A DNA stretch of 64,000 nucleotides from CAYRJD01 sp965205925 (GTDB lineage: Bacteria; Actinomycetota; Acidimicrobiia; Acidimicrobiales; Poriferisodalaceae), in NCBI GenBank assembly GCA_965205925.1, contig OZ242183.1, positions 1,054,001 to 1,118,000 of the forward strand. The letters run 5' to 3'. Positions within the stretch are counted from its first letter, which is position 1. The number at the start of each line of letters is the position of its first letter. Made by a program: the position numbers and the translations under genes. Positions 55,016-63,393 of this stretch are shown here, one piece after another. The notes beneath the pieces were generated by a model, which saw nothing but the letters and a program-made list of their open reading frames with translations, was not told where the DNA came from and did no database searches.

Positions 55016-56348
55016 CTATTTCAGATTAAGGCCGATCTGACTAGTTCTTTGTTTGGCAGCGGCTTCTTCGGCCTCAATGCTTGCTCGTTCTTGAAAATTG
55101 CGTTCCAGCAGCTTTACCATTGTGCGGTTCCCTTTGCGACCGTTACATGTTGAACAGAGGAGCTGGAGATTATCGTCGATATCAGGCCCACCTTTGGAGC
55201 GCGGCTTGATGTGGTCGATCTCAAAAATGTCTATTGGGAATTCTCTTCCAATCTGCCCGTCGTGGCATAAGCCTGCGCAGCGACCGTTCTGTTTTCTAAA
55301 GAGCACTTGTTTTATGTTCGGAGAACGAGTGGGGGTGCCAGGGTCCGTGCGTTTGGGTATGTCGTGTCGATGAGTTACGGGTGGTTCATCGTTTTGCCAC
55401 CAAGTTTTTAGTAACGGTTCTGCTTCTGCGGTCGCAGTTAGCCGTTCAACGACTAACTGTTGAGCCGTTTCCTCTATATCTATACCAACCCATTTGCGAT
55501 CCAACTTTTCTGCCGCAACGCAGGTGGTGGCGCAACCACAAAACGGATCCAGCACCATGTCGCCTTTGTTGCTTGAAGCTTTGATAATGCGCTCCAGCAA
55601 CGCAAGAGGTTTCTGCGTTGGATAACCCGTGCGTTCTTTTGACACGTTTCTTACTGGCGCGATGTCCATCCATACATCGCTAACCGCCACGCCATCTTTT
55701 ACGTAGTACCTATTCCCCGCTTTCTCGTAGTACCTGTCGCCGTTGCTATCACTCTTATTGAACCTTGATGGGTCTTTGCTTTCTTTGCGCGGGATTGTGA
55801 GATGAACGTCCTTTGATTTGGAATAAAACAGCACCACGTCGTGCTTTCTCGGAAAATTGCGCTTGCCTATCCCACCAGTGGAATACTCCCACACAATCTC
55901 ATTGCGGAATTGCTTGTGCCCAAATATTGCATCCATCAGCTGTTTTAAGTAATGCGACGCGGTCGGATCACAGTGCAGGTAGATACTGCCGGTGTTCTTA
56001 AGCAGTCTCCTCATCTCGAGGAGACGAACAGCCATAAACGTGAGATACGCCTGCATTGAATCATCGGAGGTGTATCCGGCACCCACGACCGCATGCCATA
56101 ACGCTGGGTTGGCCACCTCAATTTCCTCAGCCCACTCCACTTTGACGTCGTCTAAAGACCAGGTGTCTTCGAAAGCAGCTCCGGCCGCATCGCTCCCGAT
56201 GGGAGCGGCGTAGTCGCGTTTGGAGTTAAAAGGCGGGTCTAGGTAGATGAGGTCGAAGGTCTCAGAGTTGAGACCACGCATCACATCAAGATTGTCGCCA
56301 GTGAAGAGCGTCCGGTTGACGAAGTTGAGGGGGGGGGGTCACTGTCAT
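55016..56348 (-). CDS. DNA methyltransferase-HNH endonuclease fusion, out of frame at a poly-G tract
   Basis: From 56284 downwards the product has DLIYLDPPFNSKRDY (motif IV, DPPF), NEIVWEYSTGGIGKRN, TGYPTQKPLALLERII and VLDPFCGCATTCVAAEKL (motif I), in the beta-class order. A C-terminal HNH domain follows: EIDHIKPRSKGGPDIDDNL and LLCSTCNGRKGNR. Upstream of 56284 the same frame continues as NFVNRTLFTGDNLDVMRGLN, which is the normal family N-terminus, up to ten C (minus strand) and a stop. The only good start, ATG 56348 with AGG seven bases before it, is in frame only if the tract holds 9 or 12 C. As given the gene is off, or the base count is wrong. In the on state it would give about 443 residues. 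The membrane protein gene follows. Confidence 0.85.
56329..56338. repeat. Homopolymer of ten G inside the methyltransferase start region
   Basis: Ten G on the plus strand (ten C in the coding sense) lie 10-19 bases after the methyltransferase ATG. Such tracts gain and lose bases by slippage and switch genes on and off. It is the longest mononucleotide run I noticed in the window. A base-count error in sequencing is the alternative. Confidence 0.9.
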
Positions 56349-56469
56349 CACTAAACCTGAGCAGAGAGTAGTCAGGTTTGCCCTCTAAAAGCTGTGTCCT
56401 CCAAAAGCTATGTCATTGTTATTTGTTATTTACACGACACTAAGAGGCCCGCTCGGTAGCGTGCGGGCA

Positions 56470-57093
56470 ATGGCCAGCGACCGTAGTCACGACACAGCAT
56501 CAGCTGGTGGGAACGACGAACACAAGGCTCACGACGAGATCGGCGAGGTGCGTGACGAACTGCCGGAAGACCTAGATCGTGGTTTTGTGGGTCCGTATCG
56601 GTTCCCAGACAACGTCCGTCGCCGTATTACCGGGACGCTTTACGTGCTGTGTGGCGTTGCGATGCTGGTAGGAGTGCAACTAGCTGGATCGGAAGCGGTG
56701 CTGGCAAATACCGGCATCACGGTGTGCGGGATTCTGCTTATCCTGCTCGGCCTCTACCACTGGATAGCAGGGCGTCGATTTGGGGTAGATGAAAACCAAT
56801 CCTTAGCGCTAGCTAGCGCGGCGGTTGAGTTTCCAGTCGGACACGCCAGCGCTCAGCTTGGCTGGCGCGGCCTGCTTAGTCGTCCAACTTGGCGCACTTT
56901 GATCTTTTCAGCAGAAGATCCTCCGCGCCAGCGCGCCCTGATCTTGGTTGATGCCGTGGACGGTCGCGTGCTTGACAGCTATAGCGAAGATGTGCCCGAA
57001 TCTGAACGCCAAGCCTGGCCCAGCGCAGAAATCGGCACAGAAGCTGGCACACAAGCAAGCACAGAAACAGCGCAACGACCAAACGATGTTTGA
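56470..57093 (+). CDS. Two-helix membrane protein upstream of pgsA
   Basis: About 207 residues from the ATG at 56470 (MASDRSHDTASAGG); the frame is open from 56410. An acidic N-terminus is followed by YRFPDNVRRRITGTLYVLCG, two membrane segments (GTLYVLCGVAMLVGVQLAG and NTGITVCGILLILLGLYHWI) and a soluble C-terminal part with RPTWRTLIFSAEDPPRQRAL. I recognise no family. Its end overlaps the pgsA start by eight bases, so it heads the pgsA-patA-pimA operon and may take part in membrane lipid synthesis. Confidence 0.75.
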   Translation: MASDRSHDTASAGGNDEHKAHDEIGEVRDELPEDLDRGFVGPYRFPDNVRRRITGTLYVLCGVAMLVGVQLAGSEAVLANTGITVCGILLILLGLYHWIAGRRFGVDENQSLALASAAVEFPVGHASAQLGWRGLLSRPTWRTLIFSAEDPPRQRALILVDAVDGRVLDSYSEDVPESERQAWPSAEIGTEAGTQASTETAQRPNDV

Positions 57094-57679
57094 CGGCAGA
57101 TGGCGTCGCGGAGTTGACGTTGTAACCAGTCCGATCGGCACCGTTATTGCCAAGCTGGGGATCGGCGCTAACTCTCTGACCGTCATGGGTCTGCTGGCGT
57201 CCTCAGCTTGTGCGGTCGCTATTGGCGCGGGCTGGCTGGGTTTGGGTGTTGGATTGCTGATAGTCGCGGGTTTGGCTGACTTGCTGGACGGGCCCGTAGC
57301 GCAAGCCAGGGGTAGTTCATCTGCACGAGGAGCGTTCTTTGATTCCACCAGCGATCGCGTTACAGACGCCCTGCTGTTGGGTGGTATTGCTTGGTATCTC
57401 GCAGGCAGCGAGGGAGCACGTTGGGCGGTGCTGCCGATGGCGGTGCTGGCTGTTTCGCAGATTATTTCTTACGAACGAGCTAAGGCGGAGTTGCTTGGAT
57501 TCGAAGCTAAAGGTGGCCTGATGGAACGAGCTGAGCGCACAGTGACGCTGGCAGTGGCTGTGGCTTTTGAGGTGCTGCTGATCCCGTTGCTGTTTGTGTT
57601 GTTGGCACTGAGCCTGGTCACGATGGTGCACAGATTCATCAAAGTTTGGATTCAGGCCAGCAAAGCACCTGCCAAATAA
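57086..57679 (+). CDS. pgsA: CDP-alcohol phosphatidyltransferase, PgsA/phosphatidylinositol phosphate synthase-like
   Basis: A 197-residue membrane enzyme transferring a CDP-diacylglycerol head group to an alcohol, here probably inositol phosphate given the PatA and PimA genes downstream. The signature region is DLLDGPVAQARGSSSARGAF followed by FDSTSDRVTD, which aligns with D-x2-DG-x2-AR-x8-G-x3-D-x3-D, but the conserved arginine of AR is glutamine (AQ). Four metal-binding aspartates are kept. The ATG at 57086 (MFDGRWRRGVDVVTSP) is preferred to the frame start at 56948. Four or more hydrophobic helices follow. Confidence 0.88.
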   Translation: MFDGRWRRGVDVVTSPIGTVIAKLGIGANSLTVMGLLASSACAVAIGAGWLGLGVGLLIVAGLADLLDGPVAQARGSSSARGAFFDSTSDRVTDALLLGGIAWYLAGSEGARWAVLPMAVLAVSQIISYERAKAELLGFEAKGGLMERAERTVTLAVAVAFEVLLIPLLFVLLALSLVTMVHRFIKVWIQASKAPAK

Positions 57680-57683
57680 GCGC

Positions 57684-58610
57684 ATGCCCATTAGCCCTAT
57701 TACTACGGCATACAAGCTCGCCGCATCGACGGCACGTTGGCTACCAAGCGAACAAGCGGAATGGCTGGCTCGCGGACTAGGCCCGGTGTTGTCGCTGGTG
57801 ATGGATTCTCGTCGCTTGATGGTTGCTCGTCATCAGCATCGCGCCCTGCAGTGGCGCTCAAAACTGGAGAACGAAACAGCTACCGCAGACGCAAATTTTG
57901 TCAGCTTGCTACAGACGCGCAGAGCAACACGAGAAGCCTTCACGTCATATGTTCGCTACTGGCTGGAGTTGTTTCGGTTGCCCTACCTGAGCGCCAAAGT
58001 GCTGGATGATGGATTTGGTCCAGCTGCTTATGCAAATGTTTGTGAAAGCTTGAAGCTTGGCAAGGGCGTGATAGTCGCTCTACCGCATTTAGGTGGCTGG
58101 GAGTGGGCTGGCTTTTGGCTAGCAAAAGTGAAGCATCACCGGATCACGGTGGTAGTAGAGCAGCTGGATCCGCCGGAGCTGTTTGAGTGGTTTGCGGGGA
58201 TTCGACGTTCATTTGGGATGAACGTGGTGCCGGTAGGTCCGAATGCGGGAGCAGAGGTATTGGCTGCGCTCAAACGCAACGAGATTGTTTGTCTTCTGAG
58301 CGATCGTGACATCAGCGGCGACGGCATAGAGGTTGATTTCATGGGTGAGCGCACCAAGTTGCCTGCTGGACCAGCGTTGTTGTCATTACGTTCGGGTGCT
58401 CCGTTGATGCCTGCAGCGGTTTATCTGACCCCTCGCGGTGGGCACGTTTCGTTTTCACAGAAGATTCTGACTCCTGAGCGTGAAGGAAAACTGCGCCAAG
58501 ACGTCACACGTGTAACGCAACAGATGGCTGATGAGCTAGGCCTGCTGATTGCAGGAGCACCGCAACAATGGCACATGTTTGGGCCTAACTGGCCTAGCGA
58601 TCAGGCCTAG
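57684..58610 (+). CDS. patA: Phosphatidylinositol mannoside acyltransferase (PatA-like)
   Basis: A 308-residue member of the HtrB/LpxL lipid acyltransferase family. The catalytic HxxxxE is in LPHLGGWEWAGFW (His and Glu), followed by IVCLLSDRDISGDGIEVDFMGE and LSLRSGAPLMPAAVY. In mycobacteria the equivalent gene between pgsA and pimA (Rv2611c) acylates phosphatidylinositol mannosides at the inner leaflet; the same gene order here supports that role. It begins four bases after pgsA. Confidence 0.88.
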   Translation: MPISPITTAYKLAASTARWLPSEQAEWLARGLGPVLSLVMDSRRLMVARHQHRALQWRSKLENETATADANFVSLLQTRRATREAFTSYVRYWLELFRLPYLSAKVLDDGFGPAAYANVCESLKLGKGVIVALPHLGGWEWAGFWLAKVKHHRITVVVEQLDPPELFEWFAGIRRSFGMNVVPVGPNAGAEVLAALKRNEIVCLLSDRDISGDGIEVDFMGERTKLPAGPALLSLRSGAPLMPAAVYLTPRGGHVSFSQKILTPEREGKLRQDVTRVTQQMADELGLLIAGAPQQWHMFGPNWPSDQA

Positions 58611-58672
58611 TTATTCGGCTCTGCAGTAGCGAAACCAGCTAATCACGCCAGCAGCGCATAGCGTTACTGCTC

Positions 58673-59794
58673 GTGCGAGTTGGCATCGTTTCGCCATACA
58701 GCTTGACCTTGCCAGGCGGCGTACAAGCCCAAGTGCTGGGTTTAGCGCGTGCGCTATCAAAGGCAGGCCATCAGGTGCGCGTGCTAGCACCTTGCGATGG
58801 TGCTCCACCGCAGGCCGGTGTCACTCCGCTGGGGGCAAGCATCCCAACAGCCACAAATGGTTCAATCGCTCCAATCGCTCCGGATTTTGCTTGCACATTG
58901 CGAACGGTTCGGGCGTTACGCGATGAAGCGTTTGATGTGCTTCATCTGCACGAGCCTTTATGCCCAGGTCCATGCCAGACGGCGTTGATAATGCGTTCGG
59001 CACCGATCGTGGGGACGTGGCATGCAGCGGGAACCAGCAAGGCCTATCTGATCCCCGGAGTGCGTTGGCTAGCTAATCGCATCAATTTGCGAGTAGCGGT
59101 GTCCCAAGATGCTCGAGAGATGGCAGCAAACGCTCTAGGTGGAGAGTACGAGGTGGCCTTCAACGGAATCGAACTAGAGCGCTTCAGTGAGCCAAACAGC
59201 ACAAACTCGCCAGAACATCCCAGCCAATTTGGTGACAGTCCAGCCATTGGCAAAACCATTGCTTATGTGGGTCGTCATGAACCCCGCAAAGGCTTATCGG
59301 TACTGCTCAACGCGATGGAATATCTGGGCGACAACGTACGGCTGTGGGTGATGTCGGTCGGTCCGCAAACCGAAGAGTTGAAGCGCCGCTACGGGTTCGA
59401 CCAACGCATCGAATGGCTTGGGCAAGTTACCGAAGCCGAAAAAGTGTGGCGCATACGCCAAGCGGACGTGTTTTGCGTTCCCTCGCTGCGAGGGGAGAGC
59501 TTTGGGGTGGTGCTGGCAGAAGCCATGGCCACTGAGACGCCCGTGGTGGCAAGCGATCTACCTGGCTATCGCAACGTGGTTTGTGAAGGTGATGAGGCTC
59601 TGTTGGTGCGACCCGACGATCCTGCCGCACTAGCAGCCGGCCTAAAACGTGTGTTGACAGAGCCCTTGCTGGCCGACCAGCTGATTGCGGCAGGCAGTCA
59701 GCGGGCGCAAGAACTGTCGATGGATCGACTGGCCGAGCAATATGTGAACTACTACGAGCGAGCCATCTCCGAGCGAGCCAATGAACAGCCTTAG
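58673..59794 (+). CDS. pimA: Phosphatidylinositol alpha-mannosyltransferase (PimA-like GT4)
   Basis: A 373-residue GT-B glycosyltransferase. The N-terminal MRVGIVSPYSLTLPGGVQAQ with a donor-side GG loop, VAFNGIELERF, and the C-terminal VGRHEPRKGLSVLL and GESFGVVLAEAMATETPVVA (EX7E) are those of PimA, which transfers mannose from GDP-mannose to phosphatidylinositol. It starts at GTG 58673. The order pgsA-patA-pimA is the conserved actinobacterial phosphatidylinositol mannoside cluster. It is 62 bases after patA. Confidence 0.92.
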   Translation: MRVGIVSPYSLTLPGGVQAQVLGLARALSKAGHQVRVLAPCDGAPPQAGVTPLGASIPTATNGSIAPIAPDFACTLRTVRALRDEAFDVLHLHEPLCPGPCQTALIMRSAPIVGTWHAAGTSKAYLIPGVRWLANRINLRVAVSQDAREMAANALGGEYEVAFNGIELERFSEPNSTNSPEHPSQFGDSPAIGKTIAYVGRHEPRKGLSVLLNAMEYLGDNVRLWVMSVGPQTEELKRRYGFDQRIEWLGQVTEAEKVWRIRQADVFCVPSLRGESFGVVLAEAMATETPVVASDLPGYRNVVCEGDEALLVRPDDPAALAAGLKRVLTEPLLADQLIAAGSQRAQELSMDRLAEQYVNYYERAISERANEQP

Positions 59795-59805
59795 GCTTTA
59801 GAGGC

Positions 59806-60747
59806 TTGTCTGCTATTCCCACCACTAAAGATGCACGCCCACTAAGCCAGCGCGACGAAGCTCTTAGAAACAACGATCGCCGAGTCGCATTCATGTGGCT
59901 GGCACCAGCCGTGTTGGGGGCAACCGCCGGGATAATCATCGGCGCGGTAGTTGCCCTAGTTGTCCCGTTTGGTTGGCTGATCGGCATCTTGCTTGTAATC
60001 GTTGGCACTACTGCAGGTGCGCTGGTTGGAGCACGAACCGTCGCCAAAAGTGAGAGCTGGGTGCGAGATGCCTGCGGCTTAGAACAAGCACAACGCTCAA
60101 CAGCGCAAGACCACCCGCGCCTGCACAACCTTCTCGAAAGCCTTTCTCTGAGCACAGGCGTTGATTTAGAAGAAGTCCTGATACTGGATAAGCCGCAGAT
60201 CAACTTGCTGGCTTTTGGAACAGCACCACATTCAACCACGCTGCTGCTAACCAAAGGTTTGGTTGAGTCACTTGAACGCGTCGAAATGGAAGCATTGCTG
60301 GCCTTGGCGCTAGGCCAAATCCGAGATGATCACACGGCTGATCTCACTGTGATTTTTCGCACCCTTGGATTACCTACGGTGCTGTCTGAGAGTACAAATT
60401 CCGGCTTGGTGCGGCTGCTTGTCAAGCCGGCACTCTTGTTCACTAGCAATCGCTTGTCGGAAGCCCTGGCCAGCTACGACGACATTGATGCTGATTTACT
60501 CGCTGTAAGCATCACCCGGTATCCACCTGGGCTGATTACGGCTTTGGAAAAGGCAAGCAAAATCGGAACAAACGTCGTTAGCGAATCAGCCAAGCCGGGA
60601 GTTAGCCCAACGCTGAAAGCGCTGTGGCTGTTAGCCCCGGACGCACAGCGCCCGGCCGAAACAACCACTGCCGCAACTGACCTAGATGAAACACCGCTTG
60701 CACGAGCGAGTCTGCAACTTCGTATCCAGGTTCTCCAGGAGCTCTAA
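59806..60747 (+). CDS. M48-like membrane protein lacking the HExxH zinc motif
   Basis: A 313-residue protein. Two membrane helices at about residues 30-80 (VAFMWLAPAVLGATAGIIIG and WLIGILLVIVGTTAGALVGA) precede a region of HtpX/M48 type: PRLHNLLESLSLSTGVDLEE, ILDKPQINLLAFGTAPHSTT and LLLTKGLVESLERVEMEALL. Where active members have HExxH, this one has ALALGQIRDDH (residues 167-176), with no zinc ligand pair. It is therefore probably an inactive peptidase-fold protein with a structural or regulatory role. The start is TTG at 59806, twelve bases after pimA. Confidence 0.75.
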   Translation: MSAIPTTKDARPLSQRDEALRNNDRRVAFMWLAPAVLGATAGIIIGAVVALVVPFGWLIGILLVIVGTTAGALVGARTVAKSESWVRDACGLEQAQRSTAQDHPRLHNLLESLSLSTGVDLEEVLILDKPQINLLAFGTAPHSTTLLLTKGLVESLERVEMEALLALALGQIRDDHTADLTVIFRTLGLPTVLSESTNSGLVRLLVKPALLFTSNRLSEALASYDDIDADLLAVSITRYPPGLITALEKASKIGTNVVSESAKPGVSPTLKALWLLAPDAQRPAETTTAATDLDETPLARASLQLRIQVLQEL

Positions 60748-60807
60748 AAGCAAAAAACTCCCGTTGACTGTTCGCATAACACTGTGCCGCAGACATAAGC
60801 TTTAGGT

Positions 60808-61719
60808 ATGGCAAACAAGTCAGCCACTTCTGGCAACAACGCAGCAATGACAGGCACGGTGCGAGTTAAGCGCGGCCTGGCAGAGATGTTGAGCGGCGGC
60901 GTGATCATGGATGTCGTTACTCCCGAACAAGCGAAGATTGCCGAGGATGCGGGTGCGGTTGCGGTCATGGCGCTAGAGCGCGTGCCTGCTGATATTCGTC
61001 GTGATGGTGGGGTAGCGCGTATGAGCGACCCAGAGATGATCACAGGCATTCAAAGCGCAGTCACGATTCCAGTGATGGCTAAGGCGCGCATCGGACATTT
61101 TGCTGAGGCGCAGGTGTTGGAGTCGCTCGGAGTTGACTACGTGGACGAATCCGAAGTGCTAACGCCAGCCGATGAGGCGCATCACATTGATAAGTGGCAG
61201 TTCACCGTGCCGTTTGTGTGTGGCGCTACCAATCTGGGTGAAGCTCTACGTCGCATCAGCGAGGGTGCCTGCCTAATCCGTTCTAAAGGCGAAGCTGGTA
61301 CCGGCAACATCATCGAGGCTGTACGCCACCTACGCTCAATTTTTGGCGATATTCGTGCCATCACAATGGCCGATTCAGCCGAACAATACGACTGGGCTAA
61401 GCGCTTAAGCGCACCGGTGGGTCTTGTACAAGAAATCGCTGAGACAGGTGCGCTACCCGTGCCGTTATTTTGCGCGGGAGGCATCGCAACTCCTGCCGAC
61501 GCTTCGCTGGTAATGCAGTTAGGCGCACAAGCGGTGTTTGTCGGGTCAGGCATCTTCAAAAGCGAAGACCCCGCGCCACGCGCGAAAGCCATTGTTGAAG
61601 CCACCACTCACTATCGCGATCCTTCAATGGTTGCGAAGGTGAGTCGAGGCCTGGGTGATGCCATGGCAGGTCTCGAGATGGAAGGCTTGGAAACAAAGCT
61701 GGCCGACCGCGGCTGGTAA
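60808..61719 (+). CDS. pdxS: Pyridoxal 5'-phosphate synthase lyase subunit PdxS
   Basis: A 303-residue PdxS (PDX1/SNZ), which builds PLP from ribose 5-phosphate, glyceraldehyde 3-phosphate and ammonia. [58 protein letters not shown] (active-site lysine) and [13 protein letters not shown] are all present. It sits directly upstream of pdxT, the glutaminase partner, with which it forms the dodecameric complex. The order after the PIM cluster is as in mycobacteria. Confidence 0.97.
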   Translation: MANKSATSGNNAAMTGTVRVKRGLAEMLSGGVIMDVVTPEQAKIAEDAGAVAVMALERVPADIRRDGGVARMSDPEMITGIQSAVTIPVMAKARIGHFAEAQVLESLGVDYVDESEVLTPADEAHHIDKWQFTVPFVCGATNLGEALRRISEGACLIRSKGEAGTGNIIEAVRHLRSIFGDIRAITMADSAEQYDWAKRLSAPVGLVQEIAETGALPVPLFCAGGIATPADASLVMQLGAQAVFVGSGIFKSEDPAPRAKAIVEATTHYRDPSMVAKVSRGLGDAMAGLEMEGLETKLADRGW

Positions 61720-61726
61720 TGCGCCA

Positions 61727-62359
61727 ATGATTGGCGTGTTGTCTCTGCAAGGGGACGTTGGTAATCATTTCAGCGCGTTTGAGCGGCTGGGAGTAGCAAC
61801 TAGCGCTGTGCGAACCCCGACCGATCTCGCTCGCGTTGATGCTTTAGTAATTCCAGGCGGGGAATCCACCACTATGTGGATGCTGGCACAGTCCAGCGGT
61901 TGCTTTGATGCGATCTCGCAACGTCTGCGCTCTGGCATGGCGGCTCTAGGTACCTGTGCGGGAATGATCATGTTGGCAAACAAGGTGTTAGACGGGCGGT
62001 TCGACCAACGAACTTTTGGGGCTATTGATATAACGGTCAGACGTAACGCATTCGGACGCCAGGTAGCCAGTTTTGAGTCAGACTTAGACCTTGCCCGGGG
62101 TTTGAAACAAGACCAAGCACAGGATCCAGCACTGCTGAACGAGCCTTACCGAGCAGTGTTTATTCGCGCACCATGGGTTGAACATGTTGGCCCAGGAGTC
62201 GAGGTGCTAGCGGCCGTGCCAGCTTCAGAAGAATCTGTTCAAGATGGGCAGGTGGCCGTGCTGTGTCGCGAAGGCAATGTGCTGGTGTCCAGCTTTCACC
62301 CAGAGCTAACTGACGATCTGCGTATCCATCAAATGTTCTTGGAGCTAGTAGCTGCCTGA
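61727..62359 (+). CDS. pdxT: Pyridoxal 5'-phosphate synthase glutaminase subunit PdxT
   Basis: A 210-residue glutamine amidotransferase feeding ammonia to PdxS. MIGVLSLQGDVGNHFSAFER, IPGGESTTM, the nucleophile Cys77 in GTCAGMIML and the His191-Glu193 dyad in SFHPELTDD are visible. The reading frame opens further upstream within pdxS; the ATG at 61727, seven bases after the pdxS stop, is the normal start. Confidence 0.96.
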   Translation: MIGVLSLQGDVGNHFSAFERLGVATSAVRTPTDLARVDALVIPGGESTTMWMLAQSSGCFDAISQRLRSGMAALGTCAGMIMLANKVLDGRFDQRTFGAIDITVRRNAFGRQVASFESDLDLARGLKQDQAQDPALLNEPYRAVFIRAPWVEHVGPGVEVLAAVPASEESVQDGQVAVLCREGNVLVSSFHPELTDDLRIHQMFLELVAA

Positions 62360-62381
62360 TAGCTCGGTTAGATCTATTGCG

Positions 62382-63278
62382 CTAGACCTGTAGTGGCAGC
62401 ACTGCTTGCGCCACACCCTCTAGCTCGGCTTGCCAGTTATCTGGTTCGCCTATTAGCACCGGCACAAATTTCGAAGCACCAACTTCGATAAAGCGCTCAA
62501 GCTGAGTTCGCAGACCATCGAAGCCAGTAGGGATGACCTCATCCGGATCTACGCCCGGAGCACGTTTGCGCAGGATCTCTTTGTAAGCGGGCGAGACATC
62601 GCCGTGGGTGTACGGCACTAAAGCACCAAAGTGTTCCGGATCCATAAAGCGTTCGTATTTGTCAGCGGATTCATTCACTAGTTTCCAGCCAGCGGCCGCT
62701 TTGTCGGGCGTGCAAAATGACGGTAACCAGCCGTCACCGAAGCGACCGCAGCGTCGAAGTTCGACGTCTGCTGCTCCGCCAAGCCAGATTTCCAGCGGAT
62801 CTTGAATCGGTTTTGGCAGCAGCTCTACCTGGTCGTAGTCATAAAACTCGCCGGAGTGAGTTACTGGACCCTGCTCCCAAAACCGTTTTAGCAAGGGCAA
62901 AGCTTCGTTGAACATTTTGGCACGCTGATTGCGTTGAACACCAAAGGCTGCCTGCTCATGCACGTCGGCTATACCTAACCCAAAAGCCGGCAGTAGGCGT
63001 CCAGCAGACAGGCGATCAAGACTGGCGAGCTCTTTAGCTAGTACTGCCATGTTGCGGCCTGGCAGCACCAGCACCGACATCCCAAGCTTGAGCTTCTTTG
63101 TGCGAGCTGCCGCATAAGCCATCCCCACTATCGGATCTGGACATTCCCCGCCGAGACGTTCGCTGAGCCATAGCGAGTCGAAGCCGTGATCTTCGAGAGC
63201 ATCCACGAATGGATCGAAGGTGGTGTGGTCGTTAGTGAAGCTACGAGTGCCTAGCCCGAAACCAATGCGAATCTTCAT
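62382..63278 (-). CDS. LLM class flavin/F420-dependent oxidoreductase
   Basis: A 298-residue luciferase-like monooxygenase-family protein. The start is ATG 63278 (MKIRIGFGLGTRSFTNDHTT) rather than the frame start at 63410, whose first 44 residues do not fit. Motifs are GFDSLWLSERLGGECPDPIV, KLGMSVLVLPGRNMAVLAKE, LSAGRLLPAFGLG and WLGGAADVELRRCGRFGDGW. Many actinobacterial members use F420H2; with fbiC and a Ddn-like gene in the window this is likely. The substrate is unknown. Confidence 0.9.
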   Translation of the reverse strand: MKIRIGFGLGTRSFTNDHTTFDPFVDALEDHGFDSLWLSERLGGECPDPIVGMAYAAARTKKLKLGMSVLVLPGRNMAVLAKELASLDRLSAGRLLPAFGLGIADVHEQAAFGVQRNQRAKMFNEALPLLKRFWEQGPVTHSGEFYDYDQVELLPKPIQDPLEIWLGGAADVELRRCGRFGDGWLPSFCTPDKAAAGWKLVNESADKYERFMDPEHFGALVPYTHGDVSPAYKEILRKRAPGVDPDEVIPTGFDGLRTQLERFIEVGASKFVPVLIGEPDNWQAELEGVAQAVLPLQV

Positions 63279-63393
63279 ACCCGCAGCGTAGGAGATAAGC
63301 GAACCGGGGGTGATTTGACGTTGGCTAACCACGGGATGCTCGGCAACCTGGAGGTGCACTGACTGCCAGCGCGAGCGTTCTACTCTGGCACGG

